The notes beneath the pieces were generated by a model, which was not told the origin of the DNA, did not search any database, and saw nothing but the letters and a program-made list of their open reading frames with translations. Below are positions 10,932-23,012 of a stretch of 64,000 nt of DNA, piece by piece. The stretch's first letter is position 1, and each line of letters starts with the position of its first letter. The stretch comes from Atopsyche davidsoni (taxonomy: Eukaryota; Arthropoda; Insecta; Trichoptera; Hydrobiosidae), in contig JAILWY010000012.1 of NCBI GenBank assembly GCA_022113835.1, positions 310,001-374,000 on the forward strand, written 5' to 3'. The position numbers were made by a program, and so were the translations under genes.

Positions 10932-12455
10932 CTAGCGGATACCCGGCGTGTGCTACTACGCTAAAAAATAAACACATTTTTTTATTTGTTCGAAAAAAAG
11001 GACATTTTGTTTTTTATTAACTTTTTTATATTAATGCTAGCATATAAACAATATATTGTGTTTTTCGGTAGGTGTGTAAACAAAGATTTTTTGGCTTTGA
11101 TTTTGATTATGGCTTTGATTAACTACGTGGCGTTAGTTTTTTAACAGCAAATCTTGTTCTGTTGCACAATTTAGGTGGATTTAAGTAGTGAATGAGCATC
11201 TATGGTGAACCAACTTTTAAAGTTAAGATGTGTGGTGGCATTCCAGATGGTTCCAAAGAGTTAAAAAACTCTATTGGATAGTTGACTCTATTTTGGAACT
11301 TCATTTATACAGCAATTTTTCGCAAAATTATTGTGGCTGTGCTGCTCGTTATTCGGCTTTTTTTTCTGTAAAATAAACACGTTGTTCGTTTTCTAAATGA
11401 ACAGCAAGATGTTGAACAGTTGTATATCATTCGTGAATACTGAAACCAGGAATTTCATATTTTTTCAATTTCATTCGTGAATACCAGACTAGGAATCAAT
11501 ATCAATGTCAATATCAACGTTTCATACTTTAATGGTGGTGGTGAATCCTCCATCTTCTGGCTTTCGTCGTCTGTATTTCGGATATCCATCCTCACCAGGA
11601 ATTGTATCTCCGAATGTTTTCCAAATGCTTGGACAACGCTGTGTTGTCAGAAACGTAGCTTTTAAGTGGTTCTGGCGGGTCAACCAGCGTTGACAACTTG
11701 GCTTTTCCATTTGAACAACACATACCGGCTGATTCCTTTTGAAATTTCAGTGCATGGCAGTACAAACAAAGAGAGCTCATCGCCCAATTACAACATTCGG
11801 ATGATTACTGGTAGTCACAGTCTTTGTCATAATTGAATGCTGCCAACTGAAAATCGATTCTTTGTATCGATTGAGCCGCTCGTATCTGATTACATTTAAG
11901 TCTGTATTCATGTTGTTGAGGAGTTTCAGCAGCTCTTGCTGTAGTAGCTCTGATTCGAACTTGTTCTAGACGTTCTTCATGTTGTTCTGGTGTCTCTACA
12001 GCTCTTGACTACCGCTCTCTCTCAACCTATTTGACTCTGTACGCACTTTACGTTTTTCGACAGTTTCGGGTGCTCTTTCGGCTCTTTTTCGTTTCGCATC
12101 TGCTGTATTTTTTCCAATTGCAGCTCTTTTCGGTGGCATTTTTTGATATATAAATTTTTTTGATAACCACAAATGATTAAACTCTCTGTGGTGAATGACA
12201 GATAGTGATTTTGTTGTATGCGCAATCTTCGCAATGTTCTTTTTTCAATTTTTTTGCGAAGAACAATCTCGACTTTACAAATGTTGAAAATCGATTTAAT
12301 TAATAGACCGAATGTATTTAATGCATTTTTTTAATAGTCACAAAGATTCTTCGTATTATTGCCTTTCAAATGAAACCGGTTTGGGGCACATCGTTTGGAT
12401 GGTTTCAAAGCCTATGACGGACACACAAACATCTTTTGTGTTTTATATATATAGA
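10932..12455 (-). mobile_element. Helitron family A, copy 1 (internally deleted)
   Basis: A minus-strand rolling-circle transposon. The 5' terminus is TCTATATATATAAAAC at 12455. The 3' terminus ends in CTAG (plus 10932-10935), preceded by a GCGT...ACGC mini-hairpin. It lies between A and T, as expected for Helitrons, with no target duplication. It shares both ends and internal blocks with the copy at 49169-50495. Coding remnants begin at 12139 (MPPKRAAIGK, then an Arg/Lys/Glu-rich region). They include a zinc-finger block CLYCHALKFQKESAGMCC near 11720-11780, then jump to GEDGYPKYRRRKPEDGG near 11520-11610. The HUH nuclease motif between those blocks has been deleted, and stops and frameshifts break the rest. 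Confidence 0.9.
11517..12139 (-). pseudogene. Helitron Rep/helicase N-terminal remnants
   Basis: The fragments match the Helitron-like N-terminal and Rep regions: a start MPPKRAA at 12139, a zinc-finger-like CxxC...CC block, PPEPLKSYV, then a deletion junction to DGYPKYRRR. In an intact element the Rep-helicase nicks at the CTAG end and unwinds the strand for rolling-circle transfer. This copy lacks the HUH centre and the whole helicase and is not functional. Confidence 0.85.
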
Positions 12456-12459
12456 TAGA

Positions 12460-12774
12460 CTAGAAATGTAGCCCGTTAAAGAATGACGGATTCGATGAAC
12501 GATGCAATAGTGTTTGAACATATGTTTGGCTGACAATAAGATGAATCTTTCGTAAGCTTTTTCTTCTGTTTCTGTTTGTCTCGATGTGGATACACACACT
12601 CGCTTTTAAGACAAACGCAGCATTCGCTGTGTATCAGTTTCTTTTTGTCATGAGGTCGATACACGTACCCGAATTTTAAGAAGACGCTGCTCACGTTTTT
12701 TTTCCTATTCATTGCTTGACATTTCTGTCACAAAAAATGAAACATACACACACAATGGCTATTATTATAGTAGA
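12460..12774 (-). mobile_element. Helitron family B, copy 2 (315-bp deletion derivative)
   Basis: The minus-strand element starts TCTACTATAATAATAGCC at 12774 and ends CTAG at 12460, flanked by A and T. It has the same two ends as the 1244-bp copy at 18908-20151 and keeps the segment around CAAGCAATGAATAGG and CAGCGTCTTCTTAAAATTC. Two internal stretches present in the longer copy are missing, so it is a non-autonomous deletion derivative. Its 3' CTAG lies four bases from the 5' end of the family A copy, in the same orientation. Confidence 0.88.
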
Positions 12775-13684
12775 TATGTGTTTTTCCGATTGAAGTGTAG
12801 GAATTTGGTGATTCGTCATGTCCCTTTTCCAAGAGTCTTAAACATTTAAAAGTCTTTTTTTCAATTGGAATTAAAAGGCTAAATATAAACCCTATGCGAT
12901 ATATTATTTTAAAAATTAAAAAAAAAAATCTTTAACAAACTTTGGTTTTGAAAAGTCGTCATTTTATCCAATTTTTCAACATCTTTAAGATTTTATTTTA
13001 CCCTGAAAGTGGACGTTAATTGAATAATATAAAATAGATACATATAATTTATAGTTCTCTCAATACGATGTAAAAAAATCAATTTCGACATAGAAAAATA
13101 AAGTGACAGTTAAATTAATTAAATGACACGATTTCGCCAGGTAATGGACTGCCTCTGGTGTCCGGTTGGACACCAGAGGCTGGAAGCAACTGCCTTAAGA
13201 CTTAAACACATAAATTTGTATGTAACTTATACTATAATAATATATTTTTTAATGATTGCATTGGGAATGTGCCCGGCTTTAGGACTTTCTACTGTTAATA
13301 TATCGTGGCCGTCGATGCCTCCGCCGGCCGCGCTCAAACCGTGCCCCGCCGGTGTTTTTGTGCCCTATCACTTTACTGCGAAACACTCAAATGTTTCACT
13401 AAACGATATACAATTACTGTACGAAATGTACAATTTGTCGGGTTGTCCAACTACCTTGGAGTATTTATAAAATATTTTAAATCGCTTGTGGTCCAAAATG
13501 GAGACAATTAATTACTTATAACACAACAGAAATATATATTGTTATATTAAGAAAAATGAAATATTATTATTATCATGCGGGGTATGTACAAATGCTCGAT
13601 GAAATTTGAGAAGATTATGATATTTCCTCAATAGCAAAATTTCCATTGTAGTGATTGACACTCCCGAGTCGCGCCACGCTCTAC
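12775..13684. other. AT-rich noncoding with a hairpin
   Basis: No gene was recognised. A 115-codon plus-strand frame at 13123-13470 spans the hairpin at 13151-13180 and shows no known domain. Confidence 0.5.
13151..13180. repeat. Perfect 13-bp stem hairpin, 4-nt loop
   Basis: GCCTCTGGTGTCC (13151-13163), loop GGTT, then its exact inverted complement (13168-13180). The stem is GC-rich in an AT-rich setting. It may be the end of an interspersed repeat or a structured RNA element; nothing adjacent decides which. Confidence 0.9.
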
Positions 13685-13965
13685 CCCCGTGTCCTGAGCC
13701 CCGCGTCCTGAGCCCCGCGTCCTGAGCCCCGCGTCCTGAGCCCCGCGTCCTGAGCCCCGCGTCCTGAGCCCCGCGTCTCGCGCCCCGCATCCTGAGCCCC
13801 GCGTCCTGAGCCCCGCGTCCTGAGCCCCGCGTCCTGAGCCCCGCGTCCTGAGCCCCGCGTCTCGCGCCCCGCATCCTGAGCCCCGCGTCCTGAGCCCCGC
13901 GTCCTGAGCCCCGCGTCTCGCGCCCCGCGTCTCGCGTCCCGCGTCCTGCGCCCACGTCCCGCGCC
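13685..13965. repeat. 14-bp minisatellite, about 20 copies
   Basis: Tandem 14-bp units of CCCCGCGTCCTGAG type, interspersed with a variant unit (CCCCGCGTCTCGCG, and GCAT in place of GCGT after it). The variants recur in a pattern that indicates block duplication. Long Gly-Arg-rich open frames on the minus strand are repeat artefacts. Confidence 0.95.
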
Positions 13966-15164
13966 CACGACCGAGGGGCCCGGCGGACGTTCCGCGCTCT
14001 CGGAATATTGTTCAGAATCTGTATCTACTGCGCGCGACAAAACGCACGGAATCCGCGAGACCTGTCGCGAAGACCGGCTGGGCGCGAGCAGGGTGTGAGC
14101 GCTCTGCTGGTCAACTCAATCGATATTTTCGAATAGACAAAACCACGAAATAAAAAATACCAGCCCGCCAGTCCGTGAGGGGAGGGGGGAGCAGTTTCCG
14201 ATGTCGATAGCAGATAAAATTTATGGCCGAGGAGATAAGAAATCGAAGGAGCTATCTCTTCCATCTCCTCAGACATCTCTCCCGAATGCGATATGGCGCC
14301 AATGAAAGTTTTTCTTTCGTCGAGTCGGGAATCGATACAGGCCGCCGACTGTGGCGCGGAAACTTGTCCCTTGCGAGCTCACCTCTGGAAAACCCTTTGG
14401 AAAATAATTTGATATCCTGATATGGCTTTGTTTGTATATTTAATATTTCATTCTCCTTACTTATGGACAACTTTCATATCAAATGCAATGCGATCGTTTC
14501 GAACAAAACGAAATGTGCACGATGTCATTTATTATCATAATTCGAAGTCCCGATGATCCGTTTTCTCATTTTCATCGTTTCTCGCGACGAATATATCGAA
14601 ATGAAAATACACACGAAGATACACGGAATCCGATACCCATCCGCATCGGCGACTCGAGCGCGGTGCGTCGCGATCGTATCGGCGAGACGGCCGGCCGATA
14701 CGCGCCGAGTGGCTGCCCGAACGCGCACTTTTAAAACAGACAGACTTTCCGGCAGAATGAATCGTCGCCTTCTGAACTCCGTTTGATTTATTCCTGCGGT
14801 TGAAATGCAAGTCCGCATCCAAGGCGGGATCTGAAGTTTATTTATCGGGAAAAAGTAAAAATCCACGCCGCTAATTGTATCAAGGGCGCATCACCCGTAA
14901 ATCTATCCGCAGCACGCAACTTCCTGCTCCGCGACGTCCGGTCGTCTGGTCCGGCCGGTCGGAGGGTCCCGCGGGACGCCGGCGAGCGGCTCTGAGAGAG
15001 CGCAGGTTTGCAAATAAACTTGCAAAGAAAATAAATCGAAAAGAAAATAACTTGCAAAAAGACAATACTTACCCAGCGAACAAAAATATTCGCGGTTGCA
15101 GTATTTTTTATTTTGAAAAAGCGTCTGTCAAAGAATGCATTTCCCGGGATCATCGAGGTCCAGG
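13966..15164. other. Noncoding GC-island DNA
   Basis: A mosaic of CpG-rich patches (13990-14110, 14640-14730, 14920-15000) and AT-rich DNA. Several overlapping open frames of up to 113 codons occur, none with recognisable protein features. Confidence 0.5.
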
Positions 15165-15272
15165 GTGCGGGGCGGGGGTGCGGGGCGGGAGCGCGGGGCG
15201 AGGGCGCGGGGCGGGGGCGCGGGGTGGGGGCGCGGGGCGGGGGCGCGGGTCGGGGGCGCGGGGCGGGGGCGC
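15165..15272. repeat. 13-bp G-rich minisatellite
   Basis: About eight units of 13 bp based on GCGCGGGGCGGGG with single-base variants. The plus strand has closely spaced G runs and strong G-quadruplex potential. Confidence 0.93.
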
Positions 15273-18200
15273 TGGGAGAGGGGAGCGCGGCGCCACCTGA
15301 ACATTCGTTCTTCCGCTCCGCGCCCCACGCGCGAACTTTTTGTGGTCAAGACCGCCTCGGGGCGTGGGAGTGCTGACGGACTGGAATCAAATTCGCCCCG
15401 CGCCGTTCTATGTTCCAGTAGCACAGTGCTACTGGAGCATACAGCAAGAAAGTGCATTATAGGCGGATCCACAGATTGGCAATTGTTATTTTATGACGCA
15501 AAGATATCGCGAACATTTAAATCTGATTCAGTGTAACATACAGCGCGCCGAGGCTCCTCGAGAGTTCCGCCGCTTGAGCGTGCCGTCGGGCATCGCTCGG
15601 TCGACTCGCGACAGGCCGCCGCCGCTTCGAGTCGGACAAAACTGCGATACGGAAAAGCCGAGGCAATTCGCTGTCCCGGTAGTTCCCCGCGCGGACAGCC
15701 GCGCCGCCGTCTCCGAATCCGGCGCTCGAGTGTCGTGAGGCGACTTCGCCCGCAGAGCTCTCATGTCGCAGAGCGCTGGCTTCTATTTCCATCCAATCTG
15801 TCATAGCCGATCGATGCTCTCGTCGGGAGCCGGATCGGCTCCCGCATCTGCTGCGGTGTCTCAGTTGTCCGCGCGGCGACTCCGAACAACGGGACAGCGG
15901 GCGGCCTGATAATCGTCAATCCGCTCGTCGAGGAAACCGTGCGTGTACACGGCCGAGGCGACGGACGGGACGGCCGGTCGACGGCCTCAGAGTGCTGCTG
16001 GAAACAGAGGCTCTCGCGTTTCGAGGTCGCGAGACTATCTTCGGATTTATACAAACAGACAGCACGGGCTCGCCGGCGGCCGGAGGGCAGCGAGCCGTCC
16101 GAGGGCTCGGGGGCTCGGTCGAGTGGGGAGCGCGCGACCGGACGACCGTGCGCCGGGCCCGCTCGAGAACTTTTTCAACGGGGTCAGATAGCCGCTATCG
16201 ATTACCCTAGAACCGACTGCGAGCGAATAAGATAGATACAATTGTAAGGGCTCATTCTTTTCCGGAACCGACGGGGTGCGGACGGGTCCGACTACCGGCA
16301 ACCGAGAGAGTACTGTCGGTCGGTTCCGGCGAGGGGCCAGTCTTCGGCATCTCCGTGTCCGTGCCGGCGAGAATCGTTCCAAACAAAAAAAAAGCTCCCG
16401 ACAATAGTCGTCTCTACATTGTATCGATCTAGATTCCAGATCGATAAAATTGTAACACAATAAAGTCGCGTTTTTAAGTATCCAGTCCGGCCGCCGAGAG
16501 GCGCGCTTCTTATCTCCTTCTCGCAGTCGTCGGATTAGGTTTGTTGATAATTCGAATCTCGAGGTAGCTCGGTTTGCTCACTTTTGTGATAACACTGTAC
16601 CGTCGAACGAGACATTCGCGACGAGCGGACGCGCCCGTCGGCTCCCGGCGAGCGGCTCGGGCGGGCCGATGAGCGCATCTCGAGGGGCGCCGTCCGTCCG
16701 ACTCGAATCGCAGACGCGCCGAAACAAAGAATCCTCTGTGATCGGCCTCTTATCGCGCAAACGGCAGCTCGCTTTTTATTATGTCTATTTATTTTAAAAA
16801 TAATAAGTGACCGAATATAATGATTCGGGAAGGAAACGGGACAACGAGTCGATTGTATTTAGAAAGAACCGCAAAACTAGTTCGCGGAAATAAACTTAGC
16901 GTTGCTGATTATTTCGTATTCGCGGGATCGCCGTCTGAGAGCCGAACGAGAGATATTGTGTGCGGAATGTTTTTGTGAAACAATATTTAATTGTTTTTTT
17001 ATGGTTCCGCATTATTTATGGCTTTATTTCGTTTATCTGTTTAACCAACACGATTTATAACGACCGTAAATCACGATACCGACTAGATGGGATAACTCGA
17101 AGGTGAGCTCGGAGGAGTGTTTCTTTTCTTGGCACTACATAATGTTTTTATGGCAGATGTCGGTTCAGCCGCGGTTGCCGCCGGGCGCGGTGCGGGGCCG
17201 CCGATAAGTCTCGCGCTTATCAGCACCGGCCGCACGCCGCCCAGATCATCGCCAGCGATAGGGGCGCGGCACGTAACTCTCGTATCGGGGGCGGGGGCGG
17301 CGGCGGCGGCGGCGGGGGCGGGCACACACGAGGGCTGTTTGTACAATCCGACGATAAACTGTAGTTTAAACAGGGTTCGCACTCTATTTGGGAGGTTGTA
17401 TTGTTCTTATCGACTTCTATTCTGTAGAATTCTAATTCTTTAATTGTATACAATGCGAATGGTTTAGAGGTCCATCCGTCGACATTTCTACACCGTTACT
17501 GATTATACATATTTTGATGTTAACATCGAAATATTTAAATTTTTATTTTAAAAAAAAATGTTTGAATAAATCTAATTAGAATAATAGTATTGAAATATTT
17601 CAATACTACGTAAAACTATAATATATCTTACGCGTCGGACCTCCCATCGGCAGCTCGACCTTCTCTTTGTTCATTATTTTTATTCGCGGAAGGATCTGTC
17701 GGCGCAGATATACTATAGGCATCGGAGAAGCGTGGCGTCACCGCCTTGCGGGTCCTGCGATTTGCCGTTTACATCATTAGCACAACGGCTGACAAAACTG
17801 TACACAATCGGTAGCCCCGGTAGATCCGGCGGCGTGTCCGATCTTCTCTGAGGATGCAGCGGGACTTCCTCGCCATCTCGTGCAGGCCTCCCGGAGGGCG
17901 GGCGCGCGGGGTCCGCCGTGGAGGAGATCGTGTTGTTTTAACAAGGCCTTCGGAGAAAACTAGCATTTTATATAATCGAGGTCCACGAGCACGCGTGGGC
18001 CACAAACGTGGTAATTTTGATCTTGAAACTTGATGCGGCAAACAAATAAACTAATTTTTATTTGCAAAGAGTGAATTCATTTATGTTCGAAAAATTTCAC
18101 AGATGCATCTCCGTGTTCTTAGTCGTTGGAAAACCGTTCGAATATATTATAAAGTACAATATTTTGACCGATACCAAAAAACATAAATCATGAAAAACAG

Positions 18201-18560
18201 AGAAATTATAAAATTCCAAATGTATTTGTATTATGGAAACCCGACGCTCCGGGTGACCGGGCGCTCGGCCCGCGCCGGTACTCTCGGCTGGAGAGTCGAA
18301 GATCGTCCTCGAGTTCGGCGCTGGAAGTCGGAGCGGACGTCCCCGGTCTCCGGTCTCCGGGCGGGTCCTCGTATTCTGGGTATGCGATCCTTTTTTGTAC
18401 TTGATGATCCGAGGCTCCGGGACATCTTGGTTGCTACTGCATCATGAGTTGCTACTTTTTTTGCGCGAGCCTCGCACAAAGTGTCTGCGCCCCCGCCCCG
18501 GAAGCTGCTTGCTCGATGCAGAGAAATCAGAGACAATTATTTGTTTAATAAATATATATA
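15273..18560. other. Noncoding CpG-rich islands
   Basis: 15540-16740 is continuously CpG-rich with many TCGA/CGATCG-type words. A GGCGGC run lies at 17288-17325. Open frames of 60-137 codons occur in every frame, as expected from the composition, and none looks coding. GATA-core CTTATCG motifs begin here (16748, 17201 and 17406). Confidence 0.5.
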
Positions 18561-18660
18561 TTCTTCATCAAGTGCCTCCCCTCAGAGGAGGTTGGCGAGC
18601 TTGGTTTGCGGAGGTTGGTTTCAATGAGCATATACTCATGCTGAGCCAGTGTTCATGGTT
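18561..18660. repeat. Interspersed repeat fragment
   Basis: The word TTCTTCATCAAGTGCCTC followed by CAGAGGAGGTTGGCGA resembles the segment at 20249-20283 (TTCTTCTAGTGCCT...AGAGGTTGGTGACCA). Both resemble a LINE/SINE end often seen in moth and butterfly genomes, by memory rather than by search. Confidence 0.4.
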
Positions 18661-18848
18661 TTCTTAGGGAGAATAGTGAAGTGGGTTCCCGGGTCCATCT
18701 ACACCGCAGTTTTATATTGGCTGAAAAAGTCTGCGTATTGCTGCTGCCCAATACAAAGTTCTGGCGTATAGATCTGATACTACTACTACAGCAAGCTACA
18801 GAAACAATGCTTCTGTGCACGTCTGGTATATATTGTATATAGATAGAT

Positions 18849-18850
<2 letters not shown>

Positions 18851-18907
<57 letters not shown>
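18851..18907. repeat. (AT)n microsatellite
   Basis: A TA dinucleotide run, preceded by a short GATA run, ends exactly at the 5' TC terminus of the Helitron that starts at 18908. Confidence 0.95.
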
Positions 18908-18910
<3 letters not shown>

Positions 18911-20151
18911 ACTATAATAATAGCCATTGTGTGTGTGTATGTTTCATTTTTTGGATCTCTATAGAATATCTTAAAAGATACGTAAGTTCAGTAAGTTTTT
19001 CCACAGTTATGTGCCGAATTTCAAGACGATAGGATAATATTTTCATTCATAAACTAATTTAATAAAACTAAAAAATATGCTTTAGCGAGTTTTAATATTA
19101 ATACGAATTATATGATTCTGTTGTTCACCGCGAGAATTTCAAATTTAGAACTTTTACAAAAAAAACAAATTTTGATGTTTCTTAGAAATTTCCAGTTTAT
19201 GTCAGTTTGACACAAGTACCATCTTTATTTTTTCATCGAAATTGCATTAGAAATTATTAATCACATCATTAATAACTCAAAATGCCTCCTAAACAAATAA
19301 CACCGTCTACGCACAGCAAACGTAATTCAAAAAGAATTGCACAATTGAACGTGATAAAGACTGCATCAAATAAAGAACAGTGCAGTGAAAAGTGATGTGT
19401 TGTTTGTGACACGAAATGTGACAGAAATGTCAAGCAATGAATAGGAAGGAAAACGTGAGCAGCGTCTTCTTAAAATTCGGGTACGTGTATCGACCTCAAG
19501 ACAAAAAGGAACTGATGCACAGCGAACGCTGCGTTTGTCTTCGATGAGAGTGCGTGCATCGATAACGAAACAAAAAGAAACAAATACACAGCGAGCGCAG
19601 CGTATGTCCTCAAAGCGTGTGTGTTTCCACATTGAGACAAACAGAAACAGAAGAAACAATAAGACAACTCACACAGGAGCGTTTGATAGCGATTACTGCA
19701 CACAATTGTGGATTAATGCATGTGACTTGTCGATTCTGCAATGCTTTAAATTTTCAAGCAGAAAAACCATCAGATGGAAAGTTCAACGATTGCTGTCGCA
19801 AAGTTAAAGTGAAACTACCAGCAAGGCCTATTTTCCCGGTATATTTAAAGGATATTATGTCAAATCCAGAAAATATTTATAATGGAAATTTCAAAAGAAG
19901 AATAATATCATACAATAACTGTATATCTTTTACATCAATGGGAGCTAAATTAACAGGTCCAGTAGCAGAATCAGGGCCACTCTGCTTCAAAGTTCAAGGC
20001 CAAATATATCACAGAACTTCGCACCTTCATTCAACTGATGGTACAAAACGAAAGCTTACGAAAGATTCATCTTATTGTTAGCCAAACATATGTTCAAACA
20101 CTATTGCATCGTTCATCGAATCCGTCATTCTTTAACGGGCTTTATTTCTAG
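18908..20151 (+). mobile_element. Helitron family B, copy 1
   Basis: A plus-strand Helitron of 1244 bp. The 5' end is TCTACTATAATAATAGCC after an A and the 3' end is CTAG (20148-20151) before a T. A CCGT...ACGG mini-stem lies just inside the 3' end. It contains N-terminal Rep-helicase coding remnants. A 315-bp derivative lies at 12460-12774. Confidence 0.9.
19282..20081 (+). pseudogene. Helitron-like N-terminal domain remnant
   Basis: The reading starts at 19282 (MPPKQITPSTHSKRNSKR) and is stopped after QCSEK. It resumes in another frame from about 19617 with the Helitron-like N-terminal domain: CRFCNALNFQAEKP, CCRKVKVKLP, FKRRIISYNNCISFTSMGA and FKVQGQIYHRTSHLHS. The zinc-finger-like CxxC and CC pairs and the FTSMGA and GQIYH words are diagnostic. 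The frame then runs directly into the 3' terminal region (TKRKLTKDSSYC), so the HUH nuclease and helicase are deleted. Confidence 0.88.
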
Positions 20152-20717
20152 TATATATATAATATATATTAGAACAATTGACGACATCCATTAAAAATTC
20201 CGCCAAAGCTTTCCTGACTGCGTTATATGTTTCACATCGCAATTTGTTCTTCTTCTAGTGCCTTTCACAAGAGGTTGGTGACCATTTCATTTCATATATT
20301 TCTATCCTGGCCCAGTCTTAGTAATTTAGCCATACTTCCAACTTCCAGCTAATGGCGTGAATTCTTTATTCACGTAAGTTTCCTCCTTCCGATGCCCCTT
20401 TTTCTTCTCCTTGGACAATCAGCTGTAGGATGCTTAGTTATTGTGTCGAAAAATGTGGTCTAAATTGATAAATAAATGCGCAGTTTATAATGCAAAATCG
20501 CTCATTTTTAAGAAATTTAATATTAATATCATAATATATTAAGATATTAATATTGCAATTCTCCAGCCGCGGTGGCGCGACCGCAAGACGCAGTTTTTCC
20601 TCCCCGGGCGGGCGGGGGCGATAGATGTCCCGGCCCTTATCGCCGCCCGCCAGCCGGCCTTATCGCCGCCGCTGTTTTATACAGCACACACACACATAAA
20701 CACGGGAAGCAGGGGTG
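20152..20717. other. Noncoding; repeat fragment and GATA motifs
   Basis: 20249-20283 resembles the repeat at 18561. 20631-20670 carries two tandem copies of CTTATCGCCGCC in a GC island. No gene was seen. Confidence 0.5.
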
Positions 20718-20767
20718 AGGGCGGGGGCGGGGCGGGGCGGGGCGGGGCGGGTGGGGCGGGGGCGGCG
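20718..20767. repeat. GGGGC-rich tandem array
   Basis: Repeated GGGGC pentamers with G runs on the plus strand, at the end of a GC island. Confidence 0.9.
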
Positions 20768-21673
20768 GCCCTCTCGCCCGCTTTGTTGCACCAGGTCAAG
20801 GGCTCGCGGCCGGGAGACGGGGTTCAATTAATTTCAAAATACAGACGATCTGCAAAACACACGATGTTACCCGGGAGATCAGAAATCATAATATTTTGAG
20901 TTTGAGTTTTGTTGGTGGAATTTAATTTTAATATTTTAAATATTTTGAGGTTTAATAATATATATTGTTTTTGCACGATTATATACAACAAAATTTTACA
21001 GATACTCTTCAAAAAGAGTATCTGTTAAGAGCAAACTCCTAACGGGTTTTTTCTTTCTTTTTTTTAACCTGATATCTTTAAAATACTCGTAATATTCAGG
21101 GTATCGTCAGGGTATTCTGTGGCTCCCGGGCCTGCCCCCGCGCCCCCGCGGAGTTCACGCAGCAGACGAGTGACCGCGAATACTTTTTCAAACGAGACGC
21201 GTATATCTGATTTTCCGCGGTTTTTTTTTTAAACAATGACAAAACTGCAAATTATTTTCTTTTACTATTTTTTCATCAGGAATTCGGTTTGTATAAATAA
21301 TAATTTAAAATACGGTTTTTTTTTTTTAAATATTGTGTGTACTTATGCCAATTTATTGAAATTTATGTTTAACAATGAATCACTTTTAACATCTCTGCCG
21401 AACGGTTTTACTGGCTGAAAACGTTCACTTCGACGAGAGGTCCGACGAGCAATCTTTCAGATTGCTCGTTAGCGACTCCAGACGAGTTGGGTTCAGTGGA
21501 TAATGTTACATCTCAAAGATAATTATAATTTACACGTCCGCAGGTATCACTACTGCACGATAAGGACACGTAAATGTGCCAAAGCCGATAGGAAATTTTC
21601 TCTGCGAGTGTAGCGCGGCATCCTCCACTATCCCAACAATAATTACAAAATACACGGCGCGGCCGGTCGGGCG

Positions 21674-21740
21674 GCCGGGTGGGCGGCTGGGAGGGCGGGA
21701 GGGCGGGAGGGCGGGAGGGCGGGCGGGGGACGGGGCGGCC
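21674..21740. repeat. GGGAGGGC-type G-rich array
   Basis: Units of 7-8 bp built from GGCGGGA and GGGAGGGC. The plus strand is G-rich with G-quadruplex potential. Confidence 0.88.
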
Positions 21741-22960
21741 AAGACGGCGGCGCCCCCTCGTTATCTGCGCCGCGCAGCCCGCCGCCTTATCGCGCCCCAT
21801 TAGAATATCTAAATACAGCCCCCCGCCTCCGCCTGCCCGCGCCCCCGCCCGAGCCCCCGCCCGAGCCCGGCAGTTTTATCGCACGAGATGGGTTTTGCAT
21901 GCACAGCCGCCTAGCCTGGCGGACGCGATGCGATCTGAAAGAAGGGCGCCAATAAATTACATTATCATGGATTTGGAAATCCGCCCATCTTTAGTTTTCG
22001 AACTCGCCCGGAACGTCTTCGAGGAAGAACTGCCCGCGCCCTTGTGTTCTGTATCGGGCGTTTATATCGAATTAAGCAGGGCATCCCCGAGATCGGGCCG
22101 CGTCCCTCTTATCGCGGACTTCCGCGGAGGTATATCAAATTTTCACGTTGCGAATATAAAATACTGATAATTTGAACAATGACGAATGTAAGATTCTCAG
22201 TCGAACGTTCTAAAACTATTCAGTAACGATATCGATTGGCTTGTTTGAACTCACAGGAGAATTCATAAAAAAATTATGAAATGCAAAATAGCAAGTGAAT
22301 TTAAAACAATGTTCAGGCCCGATGGAGTACCCTGCGGCCGCCGCCCAGTGCGGGAGGCGGAGAAGGGAGGTCGGGTGCCGTATTGGGCAATGCTTATAAT
22401 TCCTATCACACATATTATTGGTTTTTGTAATAGCTCGATATAAATACTCACGGTGTAAATTTATACATAAGTATTGCATGTGTACTTATCATTCATTAGA
22501 GATTGAAACATCGATAAGTTTCCGGTTCTCCCCAGAGATTTCGCTAAACTTCGAGCGCCCCTCGTCGGAGGAGTTCCCCGGGCCCGCGCACGTCCCGCCG
22601 ACTTCCAGAGTTGCAGAAAACTCGGTCGCGGCGTCCCTGCATAATGCACGCGAAAACGGATATATTGCATCACAATCGGCCTCGCTCCGCGGCCCGCGCG
22701 AGGCACGTCCACGGCGCCCGGGTCTCTCGCTCCAAACTACACTACCGAAACTGTCTGCTTGGGCGATTTAAAATAATACGAATGTAAATTTAATGCTTAT
22801 ATTTATACACGATGCTAAAATTGTACCGAGATTATGTTTGCATTGAAAACAAGGCCCAAATCTGGCGCAGGAGATGATCTGCAGACGTTTCCTGCCGCCG
22901 CGCCCGGCCGCGAGCGATCTCAGCCGATAGCTGCCGGACCGCGCACCGACTCACGCACTG

Positions 22961-23012
22961 CACTCGTCACTCGTCACTCGTCTCTCGTCACTCGTCTCCC
23001 GTCTCTCGTCAG
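22961..23012. repeat. CACTCGT 7-bp tandem repeat
   Basis: About seven copies of CACTCGT with TCTCGT and CCCGT variants. Confidence 0.9.
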
